Of a stretch of 43,497 bases of DNA, positions 1-10,463 are shown piece after piece. A model generated the notes under the pieces. That model did no database searches, was not told the origin of the DNA, and saw only the letters and a list, made by a program, of their open reading frames with translations. A program made the translations under genes and the position numbers. This stretch comes from Asaia bogorensis. Its GTDB lineage: Bacteria; Pseudomonadota; Alphaproteobacteria; Acetobacterales; Acetobacteraceae. The stretch is taken from NCBI GenBank assembly GCA_943333505.2, contig CALQTN020000035.1, positions 1-43,497 on the forward strand, read 5' to 3'. Each line of letters begins with the position of its first letter. The first letter of the stretch is position 1.

Positions 1-216
1 AAAAATTGTCATCTCGCAGCACCCGCGCCGCGCACAGCCGCTGCTTATTGACGCCGAAATTTACAAATGGCGTCACCTTATCGAGAACTTTTTTGGTAAA
101 CTTAAAGAGTTCAAGAGGATCGCCATGCGGGCCGACAAGACAGACCAAATCTTCTCCGCGTTGATCTATCTCGCAGGAACTATCATCAATTCACGATGAA
201 CCTCAACAGACCCTAG
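1..216 (+). mobile_element. Right end of an IS5-family insertion sequence (left part outside window)
   Basis: The window opens inside a transposase reading frame that stops at 197-199. It is followed at once by the string acctcaacagaccctag, which looks like a terminal inverted repeat running into a CTAG/TA-type target. Recognisable homology of the flanking DNA (a racemase pseudogene) begins right after it. The other inverted repeat lies outside the window, so the boundary near 213-216 is an estimate. Confidence 0.6.
2..199 (+). CDS. IS5-family transposase, C-terminal fragment (5' end off window)
   Basis: An open frame runs from the first bases to TGA at 197-199 and gives 65 residues with no start, so it continues leftwards off the window. 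The stretch WRHLIENFFGKLKEFKRIAM followed by RADKTDQ, and later a LIYLAGTIINSR ending, is the well-known C-terminus of IS5-family (IS427-like) DDE transposases. The glutamate of IENFF is the usual catalytic E of the DDE triad. Only the last catalytic block is visible. Activity of the whole element cannot be judged from here. It sits immediately beside a decayed gene and may have been part of its inactivation. Confidence 0.85.
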   Translation, partial: KIVISQHPRRAQPLLIDAEIYKWRHLIENFFGKLKEFKRIAMRADKTDQIFSALIYLAGTIINSR

Positions 217-998
217 TTCAGGCGTACGGCTTCGGCGTAGCCCCGCATGCTACGCGAGAATTTCTTCATCCAAGGCGACGACCAACCCCAATCGGGCGGC
301 GGGCAAAGCCGAGGCGCCGCCCCGCATGGACGGCAGGGCGCCGGTGGCGAGGGTTTCAAAGAGCGGGCTCTCGTCGAACTGGATTGCCAGCCGCTCGCTG
401 CCGGGAACGGCGGCGCAATGTGCAGGCTGACCGCGTGGCAGATCGGGCCGCTCGGGTTATGCGGCGAAAACCCGACCCCGGCCGCGGCAAACATCTCGGC
501 CAGACGCATAACGGTTTGCAGGCCGCCGACATATTTCACGTCCGGCATCATCGCGTCGTAAATCCCGGCCGCCAGGAAGGGGGCAAAGCCTTGTTCGCCA
601 ATGCCAAGCTCGGCGCGATCTTGAAGGCGGTGAAGCCCAACGCCGCAGCATCGCCGGCACTTTGGGCGAAGCCGTCCGGCCGCCCCTCCCAATAGTGCCG
701 CCAGGCTTTGCCCGCCGCGTCGGGCTGCCAGGTCCCAAAGCGCGTGGTCGAGCGCCGACACGACGGCGGCCTCGGCGAGATCCGCCGGTGCGCCGAGCAG
801 ACGCGGGGTGGGGTCGGCGTTTTCGAATAACCGCGCTTGCCAGCTTGTCGCGGCTGCGAGGATGGCGTCTTCTTCACCCTGCAGGCTCGCCTCGCCCCAG
901 CCGTAGGCGCCATCATCGGTTTCAACCGCGATGAAACTCCATTTGGTCTTCGGGGTGATGTCAGTGATGTGGAGGGTGATGCGGTCGATTTTTGTCAT
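213..998 (-). pseudogene. Mandelate racemase/muconate lactonizing enzyme-like gene, decayed
   Basis: The N-terminus (MTKIDRITLHITDI..., ATG at 998) and the block ALDHALWDLAARRGGQSLAALL match the capping domain of the enolase superfamily. The protein frame then jumps. LGFTAFKIAP, the barrel strand with the lysine motif, appears in another frame around 600-650. The original frame resumes with EQGFAPFLAAGIYDAMMPDV and SPHNPSGPICH, a late barrel segment carrying the His region. After about residue 195 the family C-terminus (LAIQFDESPLFETLA) is again in a different frame and ends in TAG at 250-252. The family is usually about 370-400 residues. Here roughly 100 central residues with the metal ligands are missing and at least two frameshifts are present. 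It is therefore not functional. An IS5-family element abuts the 3' end. Confidence 0.85.
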
Positions 999-1000
999 GG

Positions 1001-1065
1001 TCTAACTCTTAATTGGGTCGCGTGATTCAGACCTTCGTGTGATTCCACCTCCGGTCATCACGCTC
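1001..1065. repeat. Dispersed 65-bp repeat, truncated copy of the 103-bp palindromic element
   Basis: The sequence from tctaactctt to cacgctc matches, without gaps, 38272-38336 and 40349-40413. The core gcgtgattcagacc...tccggtcatcacgctc is shared, with inverted ends (gcgtgat/atcacgc and gacc/ggtc). The 38-bp hairpin half that precedes the other two copies is absent here. The copy lies just upstream of the ATG of the racemase pseudogene and between two minus-strand genes. I see no gene in 999-1142. Confidence 0.8.
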
Positions 1066-1142
1066 GAGCCCAGGATTTCGGCGGTGGCACCAGGATTTGG
1101 TCGGCAATTGGCAGTTCACCCCGGGCTTGCGCCGAGCGCGCC

Positions 1143-2093
1143 TTATTGCGGGGTCGCCGCCCGACGGAGTCTGTCATTGATTGCGGCGCCGAGTCCGGTT
1201 TCCGGAATTGGCATCGCGGCGATGCCAGCCAGCCCGACGGTTCGCACCAGTTCGTCGAGCGCCCGCAGCCCGGCGAACACATTGGCAGCGGCTTCGGTCA
1301 GGTCGCCGGCCGCACTTAACTGGTACACGAAAGTCGCACCCGATAAGGGTGACCCGAACGCCAACAGCGCTTCATCACGCCGCACCGTATTGGCGTTCAG
1401 GCGCAATGTTGCATCGGGGGCGTAATGGGACGCGAGCATGCCGGGCGCGCGGATTGCGTCGCCGGGTTCGGCCAACAGACCAATTTCGGCCTCCAGGGCT
1501 TCGCGGGTAATGCCGCCCGGCCGCAGTAATGCTGGCGTCGGACCGCAAAGATCGACCACGGTCGATTCCACCCCAACCGCGCACGGGCCGCTATCGAGCA
1601 CGGCCGCGATCCGCCCCCCGAGTTCGGCGAGCACATCATCGGCGCTGGTCGGGCTGATATGGCCGGATCGGTTGGCCGACGGCGCGGCGACGGGGCGGCC
1701 CACGGCCGTGAGTAAATCCTGCATACCTTCGGGCACGCGCACCGCAAGACTGTCGAGGCCGGCGCCAGTGAGCAAGGCAACTGCGCTATCGGCGCGACGC
1801 GGCAGCACCAAGGTCAGGGGACCGGGCCAGAAACGCGCGGCGAGACGGCGGGCCGCATCGTTGGCGATAACATCGACGAAGGCGGCTGTAGCGTTGGGGT
1901 AATGGCAGATCAACGGATTGAAATGCGGCCTGCCCTTGGCGGCGAAAATGCCCGCGACGGCGTCCGCATTGGTTGCGTCGCCACCCAGGCCGTAAACGGT
2001 TTCGGTGCCGAATGCGACCAAGGCACCGGCGCGTAACAGCGCCGCGGCCTCAGCGATCCCGGCCGCGTCGCTTGGCAGGCGGCGGGTGATCAA
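1143..2093 (-). CDS. sua5: L-threonylcarbamoyladenylate synthase (Sua5/YrdC + Sua5 domain)
   Basis: The enzyme makes threonylcarbamoyl-AMP from threonine, bicarbonate and ATP for t6A37 tRNA modification. At 316 residues it has the long architecture: an N-terminal YrdC domain (about 1-195) with FGTETVYGLGG, the KGRPHFNPL segment and the SANRSGHISPT loop, then a C-terminal Sua5 domain beginning after the LLRPGGIT/APGMLASHYAP linker. The frame is open further upstream, but family alignment (ITRRLPSDAAGIAEAAALLR) puts the start at TTG 2093. This gives a 4-base TTGA overlap with the cysQ stop, so the two genes are probably translationally coupled. The rare start codon is the main uncertainty; a TTG nine bases upstream (2102) is possible. 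Confidence 0.9.
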   Translation of the reverse strand: MITRRLPSDAAGIAEAAALLRAGALVAFGTETVYGLGGDATNADAVAGIFAAKGRPHFNPLICHYPNATAAFVDVIANDAARRLAARFWPGPLTLVLPRRADSAVALLTGAGLDSLAVRVPEGMQDLLTAVGRPVAAPSANRSGHISPTSADDVLAELGGRIAAVLDSGPCAVGVESTVVDLCGPTPALLRPGGITREALEAEIGLLAEPGDAIRAPGMLASHYAPDATLRLNANTVRRDEALLAFGSPLSGATFVYQLSAAGDLTEAAANVFAGLRALDELVRTVGLAGIAAMPIPETGLGAAINDRLRRAATPQ

Positions 2094-2863
2094 TCTGTCC
2101 AACCTGCGCCCTGGCAGACAAAATGCGGGTTTTCGTAGCCGGGTTTGCCGTAGCTCAGCGGGACCATCGCCGGATGCGCCAACACGCGTCCGCCGGCGGC
2201 TTCCAGAACAGCTTGGGCGGCGGCGGTGTCCCATTCCATGGTGCGGCCAAAACGCGGGTAAAGATCGGCCTGACCTTGCGCCAGTAATGTAAACTTCAGC
2301 GCCGAGCCCATGTTCTTCACGCCGGCCACGGTGAAGCCGGCAAGGTATTTCGCCAAGGTCGCGTCATTGGCATAGGAGCGTGAGGCGACGACCTCGATCC
2401 CCGCGTCCGGGCGGGTGCGGGCGCGGATCGCGTGCTGGCCAGCGCCGTCGCGGCGCCACGCACCGACACCAACCAGGCCACCGAAAATCGCCCCGATCGC
2501 TGGCTGGCCGATGACCCCGAGCACTGGCTTGCCGTTGCGGATCAAGCCGATGCAGACGGCGAAATCGTCGCGGCCGGCGGAGAACTCGCGGGTGCCGTCG
2601 ATCGGATCGACCAGCCAAAAGCAATCCGCCTTTTCCGGCACCCGACCGGCGGCGATTTCTTCTTCCGCAATCACGGGAATATCCGGCGTGGCCTCGCGCA
2701 AGCCAGCCGCGATCAGCAATTCGGCGGCGTGATCGGCTTCCGTTACCGGAGAAAAATCAGCCTTACTGGTGGTTTCAAACCCGCGGGCACGGATCTGATT
2801 GATGACCACCCCGGCACGTTCGGCGAGGGAGGCGGCGAGTTCGAGTAATTCTGGATCGGTCAT
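2090..2863 (-). CDS. cysQ: 3'(2'),5'-bisphosphate nucleotidase, CysQ/inositol monophosphatase family
   Basis: Mg2+-dependent, typically Li+-sensitive phosphatase; CysQ removes the 3'-phosphate of PAP(S) generated in sulfate assimilation. The 257-residue product carries the family motifs: the EE pair in IAEEE (66-70), WLVDPIDGTREF (83-94), which holds metal-binding D-x-D and the catalytic Thr, and WDTAAAQAVLEAAGG near the C-terminus (second metal site). The start is ATG 2863 (MTDPELLELA). The open frame continues upstream into the pepA promoter and start, but that part has no family similarity. It heads a two-gene minus-strand unit with sua5 and is divergent from pepA across 83 bp. The alternative is a generic inositol monophosphatase; the short 'DFSPVTEAD' entry favours CysQ. 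Confidence 0.88.
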   Translation of the reverse strand: MTDPELLELAASLAERAGVVINQIRARGFETTSKADFSPVTEADHAAELLIAAGLREATPDIPVIAEEEIAAGRVPEKADCFWLVDPIDGTREFSAGRDDFAVCIGLIRNGKPVLGVIGQPAIGAIFGGLVGVGAWRRDGAGQHAIRARTRPDAGIEVVASRSYANDATLAKYLAGFTVAGVKNMGSALKFTLLAQGQADLYPRFGRTMEWDTAAAQAVLEAAGGRVLAHPAMVPLSYGKPGYENPHFVCQGAGWTD

Positions 2864-2946
2864 GCACGGGTTGTACAGCTTGTGCCGGCGCTGGCAAAGG
2901 CTGCTAGAGTTGGATTTCGTATCGCAACACCACACGGGAGCGCGCC

Positions 2947-4425
2947 ATGCTCGACATCGCCTTCGCCAAATCCGCCCTGCCGAAAACCGGCGCACTCGCC
3001 CTGTTGATTGCCGAGGACACTGACAGCCCGACCCGCGCGCTGCTCGATGCCGCCGATGCGGCAACCGATGGCGCAGTTTCCCGCGCCCTGAAGGTTGCCG
3101 AATTCACCGGCAAGAAGGGCCAATCCACGACCATCCTGGCGCCTGGCGCCGGGTTGACGCGGGTGATTGCGGTGGGCCTGGGCAAGCTTGCCGACGCCAC
3201 GGTAAAATCGGTTGAAGACGCCGGAGGCAGCGCCGCCGCGGCCCTCGGCCGCGATGCTACCGCAGCGCTTGCCGCGTGCGGACTGACGGGTGCTCAGGCC
3301 GCATCGGCGGCCCTGGGTGCTGCGCTGCGCCGCTACCGGTTCGATCGCTATCGCACCAAGGAAAAGGCCGAGGACAAGCCGAAGCTTGCCAAACTCACCG
3401 TGCTGACCGACGAACTCGCCCGCGCGAAAGCTGGCTGGGTTGATGGCCGCGCGGTTGCCGAGGGTGTGTTCCTGGCCCGTGATCTGGTCAGTGAGCCGCC
3501 GAATGTTCTGTTCCCGGTGGAAATGGCTGAACGTTGCAAGAAGCTGACCGCACTCGGCCTCAAGGTCGAGGTGCTGGGGCCGAAGGAGATGTTGAAACTC
3601 GGCTTTGGCGCGCTGATGGGTGTCGCCCAAGGCAGCACCGCCGAGCCCCGGATGGTGGTCATGACGTGGAACGGCGCCGGGCCGAAATCCAAGGCCAAGC
3701 CATTGGCGTTCATCGGCAAGGGCGTGACCTTCGATACTGGCGGCATTTCTATCAAGCCAGCGGGCGGCATGGAGGAAATGAAATTCGACATGGCTGGCGC
3801 GGGTGCGGTGATCGGCCTGATGGCGGCGCTGGCCGGGCGGAAAGCCAAGGTCGATGTTGTAGGGCTCGTCGGTCTGGTAGAAAACATGCCGTCTGGCAAC
3901 GCACAGCGTCCGGGCGATGTGGTGACATCCTATTCCGGCCAGACCATCGAGGTAATCAACACCGACGCCGAGGGCCGATTGGTGCTAGCCGACGTGCTTT
4001 GGTACTGCCAGCAGACATTCGATCCGCACTTTATGATCGATCTTGCAACTCTCACCGGTGCGATGATTGTCGCACTCGGACACGAATTCGCCGGATTCTT
4101 TGCCAATGACGATGCGGTGTCGGACCAGTTGCATGCGGCTGGCAAATCCAGTGGTGAAAATGCGTGGCGTCTGCCGCTGACCGATGCCTATGACAAGCAG
4201 ATCAAGTCCGACATTGCCGACATGAAAAATGTTGGCGGCCGGCCGGGTGGCGCGATTACGGCGGCCGCGTTCATCCAGCGCTTCGTCAACGGGAAACCTT
4301 GGGCGCATCTCGACATCGCCGGCACCGCCTGGGCCTACTCGGATCAACCGACCGTGCCGAAAGGCGCCACAGGTTGGGGCGTGCGACTGCTCGACCGCAT
4401 GGTTGCAGACAATTTCGAGACCTAA
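2947..4425 (+). CDS. pepA: Leucyl aminopeptidase, M17 family
   Basis: Cytosolic di-metal aminopeptidase, normally a hexamer. The 492-residue protein has a variable N-terminal domain (about 1-160) and the conserved C-terminal catalytic domain. The metal/substrate block GKGVTFDTGGISIKP lies at 257-271 and the diagnostic NTDAEGRLVLAD octapeptide signature at 338-349. PGGAITAAAF further on completes the active site. The start ATG follows a cgggagcg ribosome-binding site. In proteobacteria pepA is commonly followed by holC, as here. It is divergent from cysQ and followed by a strong hairpin at 4445-4470 before holC. Confidence 0.96.
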   Translation: MLDIAFAKSALPKTGALALLIAEDTDSPTRALLDAADAATDGAVSRALKVAEFTGKKGQSTTILAPGAGLTRVIAVGLGKLADATVKSVEDAGGSAAAALGRDATAALAACGLTGAQAASAALGAALRRYRFDRYRTKEKAEDKPKLAKLTVLTDELARAKAGWVDGRAVAEGVFLARDLVSEPPNVLFPVEMAERCKKLTALGLKVEVLGPKEMLKLGFGALMGVAQGSTAEPRMVVMTWNGAGPKSKAKPLAFIGKGVTFDTGGISIKPAGGMEEMKFDMAGAGAVIGLMAALAGRKAKVDVVGLVGLVENMPSGNAQRPGDVVTSYSGQTIEVINTDAEGRLVLADVLWYCQQTFDPHFMIDLATLTGAMIVALGHEFAGFFANDDAVSDQLHAAGKSSGENAWRLPLTDAYDKQIKSDIADMKNVGGRPGGAITAAAFIQRFVNGKPWAHLDIAGTAWAYSDQPTVPKGATGWGVRLLDRMVADNFET

Positions 4426-4444
4426 AGCATGCGTGAACGGGCTA

Positions 4445-4470
4445 CGCTTTTGGTGATTGCACCAAAAGCG
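4445..4470 (+). terminator. 11-bp perfect hairpin between pepA and holC
   Basis: cgcttttggtg (4445-4455), loop attg, then caccaaaagcg (4460-4470) is a perfect inverted repeat. Flanking aagcatgcg/atcgcacgct can pair imperfectly to extend it. There is no clean T-tract behind it, so it may be an attenuating or RNA-protecting hairpin rather than a full terminator. holC starts 12 bp later. Confidence 0.65.
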
Positions 4471-4481
4471 ATCGCACGCTG

Positions 4482-4928
4482 ATGGCGGAAATCGGCTTCT
4501 ACCACCTGACCCGCACCGGTGCCGACGCGGCGTTGCCGGTGCTGCTCGGCCGCACATTGTCGGCGGGAGAACGGGCGGCGGTGATGTGCGGATCGGAAGA
4601 ACGGGTGGCCGCGCTCGACACGGCGCTATGGGTTTGCCCGGAGCCGGACTGGTTGCCGCATGGCACACCGGCGTCGGGCAACGGGCCGATGCAGCCGATC
4701 TGGTTGGCGACTGACGATACCGCACCGAACGGAGCGCGGTTTCTATTCCTGATCGACGGCTGCACCAGCACGCGGCTGGACGCGTTTTTGCGGGTGTTCG
4801 ATTTATTCGACGGGCGCGATGATGACGCCGTGGCGGCCGCCCGCGTGCGGTGGCGGACGGCCAAGGATGCTGGGCATAGCTTGACCTATTGGCGACAGAC
4901 GGAAAAAGGCTGGGAGAAGGCAGCTTAG
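4482..4928 (+). CDS. holC: DNA polymerase III chi subunit
   Basis: Clamp-loader accessory subunit that links the holoenzyme to SSB. The 148-residue product shows the family pattern: N-terminal EIGFYHLTRT, a central VMCGSEERVAALDTALW with conserved LWT/W-type turn, the FLPHG-equivalent WLPHGT, P(I/V)WLATD, then FLIDG, RVFDLFDG and the C-terminal AARVRWRTAKDAGHSLTYWR block. Length and gene order behind pepA support the call. The TAG stop (4926-4928) is also the first triplet of a 48-bp palindrome. It is convergent with gyrB. Confidence 0.93.
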   Translation: MAEIGFYHLTRTGADAALPVLLGRTLSAGERAAVMCGSEERVAALDTALWVCPEPDWLPHGTPASGNGPMQPIWLATDDTAPNGARFLFLIDGCTSTRLDAFLRVFDLFDGRDDDAVAAARVRWRTAKDAGHSLTYWRQTEKGWEKAA

Positions 4929-4973
4929 AGCGTGATGCGTTCAATCAAAGCCGATTGAACGCATCACGCTCTA
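4926..4973. terminator. 21-bp perfect palindrome between convergent holC and gyrB
   Basis: tagagcgtgatgcgttcaat+c (4926-4946), loop aaagcc, then the exact reverse complement (4953-4973). It lies between two convergent genes and could end transcription in both directions. The first three bases are the holC stop codon. It shares the TAGAGC(G/A)TGATG end with the elements at 38234 and 40311, so it is probably a member of a repeated palindrome family. Confidence 0.8.
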
Positions 4974-4983
4974 GCCCCCTCCC

Positions 4984-7464
<2,481 letters not shown>

Positions 7465-8601
7465 TTAGCCTGGATTTATAGCCGATCCAGCGCTTAAAAG
7501 CCATGGGGCTACCACCCCGGCGGAAACCGTGAATCCGTCTGCAACCTCGGCCAGTGGCGCGAACAGGGCAGCGTCCGTGCCGGTCAGGAAGCATTGCGCG
7601 GGCAGCCGGGCGAGCGTGTCAAACAGGGCGCCACGTCGGGTTTCATCGAGATGCACTAGCGGCTCATCGAGCAGTAGCAGCGGCGCAAATCCCCGCGTCC
7701 GCCCGAGCAACTGCGCATGGCCAAGCACGATCCCGAGCAGCAGCGATTTCTGTTGCCCGGTGCTCGCCTGCGCCGCCGGCAGCCCGGTTGTCGCGTCCGA
7801 TATCGCCAGATCGGCACGGTGCGCGCCTATCCGTGCCGACCCGGCCGCGGCGTCGACCGCCCGACCCGTGCGCAGCGCGCCACGCAGCCAGTCTTCGGTT
7901 GCCAATGCCGGATGATCCTGCAGCTGCGCGGCAATTGGGCAGACCAGGGCAAGGCTTGCCGCCGGAAACGCACCCTCGGCCGGGGCAGCGTTCAACTGCG
8001 CGATGACCGACGCCCGTGCCGCAGTCACCGCGACCCCGTGCCGGGCCATCGCATCCTCCAACCCCGCCAGCCAAGCCGCATCGGCGCGTCCTTCTGCCAG
8101 CAACCGGTTGCGCGACGCCATCGCGGTGTCATAGGCCGCAACTTCGCGGGCATGGCTCGGCTCGAACGCGAACACCAGCCGATCGAGGAAGCGCCGCCGC
8201 CCCGACGCACTCTCCTGGAACAGCCGGTCCATTTGCGGGGTGAGCCAGACGCAGGCGCAGCGCACCGCGATCTCGGCCTGGTTGCGCGGCGGTGCGCCAT
8301 CAAGGCGAAACACCCGCCGATCCGTCGGCCCCTCTGGCGCCGTTCCGGTGCCGATGTCGCATTCGCCATCCGGGGTACTGAGCCGGCCTGCCACCGCCCA
8401 ACCTTCGGCGCCCTGGCGCAGCAATTCGCCAATCCGCGCGCCTCGCAACCCCCGGCCTGGCGACAGCAGGGAAATGGCTTCAAGCAGATTGGTCTTGCCA
8501 CTGCCATTGGCGCCGGTCAGCACGGTAATTTGCCGCGCCGGCCGCCATACCAGATGTTCGTAGTTGCGGAACTGGCTGAGCGTCAGCCGAACCAGCCGCA
8601 A
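7465..8601 (-). CDS. recF: DNA replication/repair protein RecF
   Basis: SMC-like ATPase that loads RecA at gapped DNA together with RecO and RecR. It is 378 residues long. Walker A GANGSGKTNLLEAI is at 29-42, the signature motif STGQQKSLLLGI is near 290, and Walker B LLLLDEPLVHLDETRR is near 320. The only plausible start is a TTG at 8601 (MRLVRLTLSQFRNYE), 21 bases after the dnaN stop and in the same frame as it. The N-terminal SQFRNY is the family's usual entry, so the unusual start codon is well supported. It is the middle gene of dnaN-recF-gyrB, read on the minus strand. Confidence 0.94.
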   Translation of the reverse strand: MRLVRLTLSQFRNYEHLVWRPARQITVLTGANGSGKTNLLEAISLLSPGRGLRGARIGELLRQGAEGWAVAGRLSTPDGECDIGTGTAPEGPTDRRVFRLDGAPPRNQAEIAVRCACVWLTPQMDRLFQESASGRRRFLDRLVFAFEPSHAREVAAYDTAMASRNRLLAEGRADAAWLAGLEDAMARHGVAVTAARASVIAQLNAAPAEGAFPAASLALVCPIAAQLQDHPALATEDWLRGALRTGRAVDAAAGSARIGAHRADLAISDATTGLPAAQASTGQQKSLLLGIVLGHAQLLGRTRGFAPLLLLDEPLVHLDETRRGALFDTLARLPAQCFLTGTDAALFAPLAEVADGFTVSAGVVAPWLLSAGSAINPG

Positions 8602-8622
8602 TCCGGCTTCAGTGTGCGTGGC

Positions 8623-9747
8623 TCAAACCCGCATCGGCATCAGCACGTATAATGCGCTGGGGTCGGCCGCATCCTGCACCACCGTCGGCGCAGAGCCATC
8701 CGAGAAGCGGAATTCAACCTGATCCTTGATCTGGTCGGTGATGTCATTGAGATAGCGCGCCTGAAAGCCGATTTCGAGCGGGCCGCTGTCGTAGGTCACA
8801 CGCCCTTCATCAAGTTCCTCGGTCGCGGTGCCCTGTTCGGGGCTGGACGCGCTCAACACCAGCAAATCGCGCGCCAGCGACATTTTCACCGGGCGCGAAC
8901 GCTCGGTTGAAATTGCCGACACACGGGCCACCGCGTCCGCGAAATCCTTGGTTCCGACGCGGAGTATTTTGTCGTTGTCGCGCGGGATCACCCGGTCGTA
9001 TTCGGGGAAGGTGCCGTCAATCAGCTTGCTCGTCAGTGCAATCGTGCCGACCTTGAACTGGATCCGTGTATCGGACAGCGCCACTTCGATGTCGCCGGAA
9101 ACGTCATCGAGCAGCTTGCGCAGTTCGTTCACGGTTTTGCGGGGCACAATCACGCCGGGCATGCCACCAGCCCCTTCCGGCAGATCTTCTTCGACGCGTG
9201 CCAAGCGATGCCCATCGGTTGCAACCGCGCGCAGCACCTTGCCATTCTCGGTCTCGGCGGCGTGGATATAGATACCGTTGAGGTAGTAGCGGGTTTCTTC
9301 GGTGCTGATGGCGAAGCGGGTCCGATCGATCAGGCCGCGCAAGGTGCTGGCCGGCAGGTTGAATTTATGCGGCAAGGTGCCTGCGGTCATCGATGGGAAA
9401 TCATCGATCGGCAGCACCACCAAGCTGGTGGCGTAGCGCCCGGCCCGCAAAGCCAGCTGCGCGTCTCCACCTGGGCAGTCGAATTCAACCTCGGCGGTTT
9501 CCGGCAGTTTGCGAACGATTTCGTACAGCGTCGCGGCCGGCGCGGTGCAGGAGCCGTTGCGGCTGCTGCTGGCGGCGACTTCTTCGACCACCGCGATTTC
9601 CATGTCTGTCGCGGTGAGCGTCAGCCGCCCGTCGCGCACCGCGATCATCACGTTGGCAAGGATCGGGATGGTGTTGCGGCGTTCCACAACGCTTTGCACA
9701 TGCCCCAATGCACGCAGCAGCGTCGCCCGGTCAGCCTTGAACTTCAT
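8623..9747 (-). CDS. dnaN: DNA polymerase III beta subunit (sliding clamp)
   Basis: Ring-shaped processivity clamp of the replicase. The 374-residue protein has three topologically related domains. It begins MKFKADRATLLRALGHVQSV with ERRNTIPILAN, has the ATDGHRLA turn near residue 180 and ends in the clamp C-terminus YVLMPMRV, where the peptide-binding pocket lies. It is the first gene of a dnaN-recF-gyrB unit. Its 5' flank (9748-9992, about 245 bp) should hold the promoter, but I could not assign boxes. dnaA, its usual upstream partner, is absent from this side; a divergent VOC gene takes its place. Confidence 0.97.
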   Translation of the reverse strand: MKFKADRATLLRALGHVQSVVERRNTIPILANVMIAVRDGRLTLTATDMEIAVVEEVAASSSRNGSCTAPAATLYEIVRKLPETAEVEFDCPGGDAQLALRAGRYATSLVVLPIDDFPSMTAGTLPHKFNLPASTLRGLIDRTRFAISTEETRYYLNGIYIHAAETENGKVLRAVATDGHRLARVEEDLPEGAGGMPGVIVPRKTVNELRKLLDDVSGDIEVALSDTRIQFKVGTIALTSKLIDGTFPEYDRVIPRDNDKILRVGTKDFADAVARVSAISTERSRPVKMSLARDLLVLSASSPEQGTATEELDEGRVTYDSGPLEIGFQARYLNDITDQIKDQVEFRFSDGSAPTVVQDAADPSALYVLMPMRV

Positions 9748-9992
9748 CGCGTCTTACCCCTTGCACCGGCGGTCTGCCGCCGAGTCGCGCGGATTGGTCA
9801 GAAAAAGCGACTCGGGGTATCAATGTAGCGAAGGTGCGGGGGGAGCGCAAAGGGTGGGGAGCGCTGCCAGATCCTGGAAGTTTCCCGATGCATTCGCCCG
9901 CCCGGGCGCCCTTTTCGCGATCGGCAAATCATGGTCTGTTCCCACCGCCGAGGCACATGCCTCATGCGGCAATCCAAGGGGGATAATAGCAG

Positions 9993-10379
9993 ATGTTCAG
10001 CCATATGATGGTCGGCAGCAACGATATCGACCGCTCGAAGAAATTCTACGACGCCACTTTTGCCGCCCTGGGCGCGGCCCCGGCGATCGTCGACCCACGC
10101 GGCCGGCTGATCTATTCTTGCAATGGCGGCCGCTTCCTGGTCACCCAGCCGATCGACGGCCAGCCCGCCACCCACGCCAATGGCGGCACGATCGGCCTTC
10201 TGATGTCGAGCCCGGAACAGGCCAATGCCTGGCATGCGGCGGGCGTCGCCAATGGCGGGACCTCGATCGAAGACGCGCCGGGCATCCGCCAGGGTGCGGC
10301 GGGCCAGATGTATCTCGCGTATTTGCGTGATCCGGATGGCAACAAGCTCTGTGCGCTGCACCGCGTGCCGGCGGCCTGA
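9993..10379 (+). CDS. VOC-family protein (glyoxalase/dioxygenase fold), single domain
   Basis: This is a 128-residue protein of the vicinal oxygen chelate fold. It starts MFSHMMVGSNDIDRSKKFYD, the usual first beta-alpha unit, and ends with YLRDPDGNKLCALH, where the last metal-binding E is often located (here the residue after GNK is L, so the site may be altered). A ggggga ribosome-binding site lies about 10 bases before the ATG. Many such proteins are annotated glyoxalase/bleomycin-resistance-like; the substrate cannot be stated. It is followed by a strong hairpin and then the candidate selenoprotein gene. Confidence 0.85.
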   Translation: MFSHMMVGSNDIDRSKKFYDATFAALGAAPAIVDPRGRLIYSCNGGRFLVTQPIDGQPATHANGGTIGLLMSSPEQANAWHAAGVANGGTSIEDAPGIRQGAAGQMYLAYLRDPDGNKLCALHRVPAA

Positions 10380-10385
10380 TGCGAC

Positions 10386-10414
10386 CGGGTGCGTCAACAG
10401 CGTTGACGCACCCG
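10386..10414 (+). terminator. 13-bp hairpin after the VOC gene
   Basis: cgggtgcgtcaac (10386-10398), loop agc, then gttgacgcacccg (10402-10414): perfect and GC-rich. It is followed by ctttgc rather than a T-run, so it is terminator-like rather than a classical terminator. It separates the VOC gene from the selenoprotein gene. Confidence 0.65.
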
Positions 10415-10463
10415 CTTTGCAAGGCGCAGAATTGCGGCAACCCCGGAACAGGGATTGCTTGCC

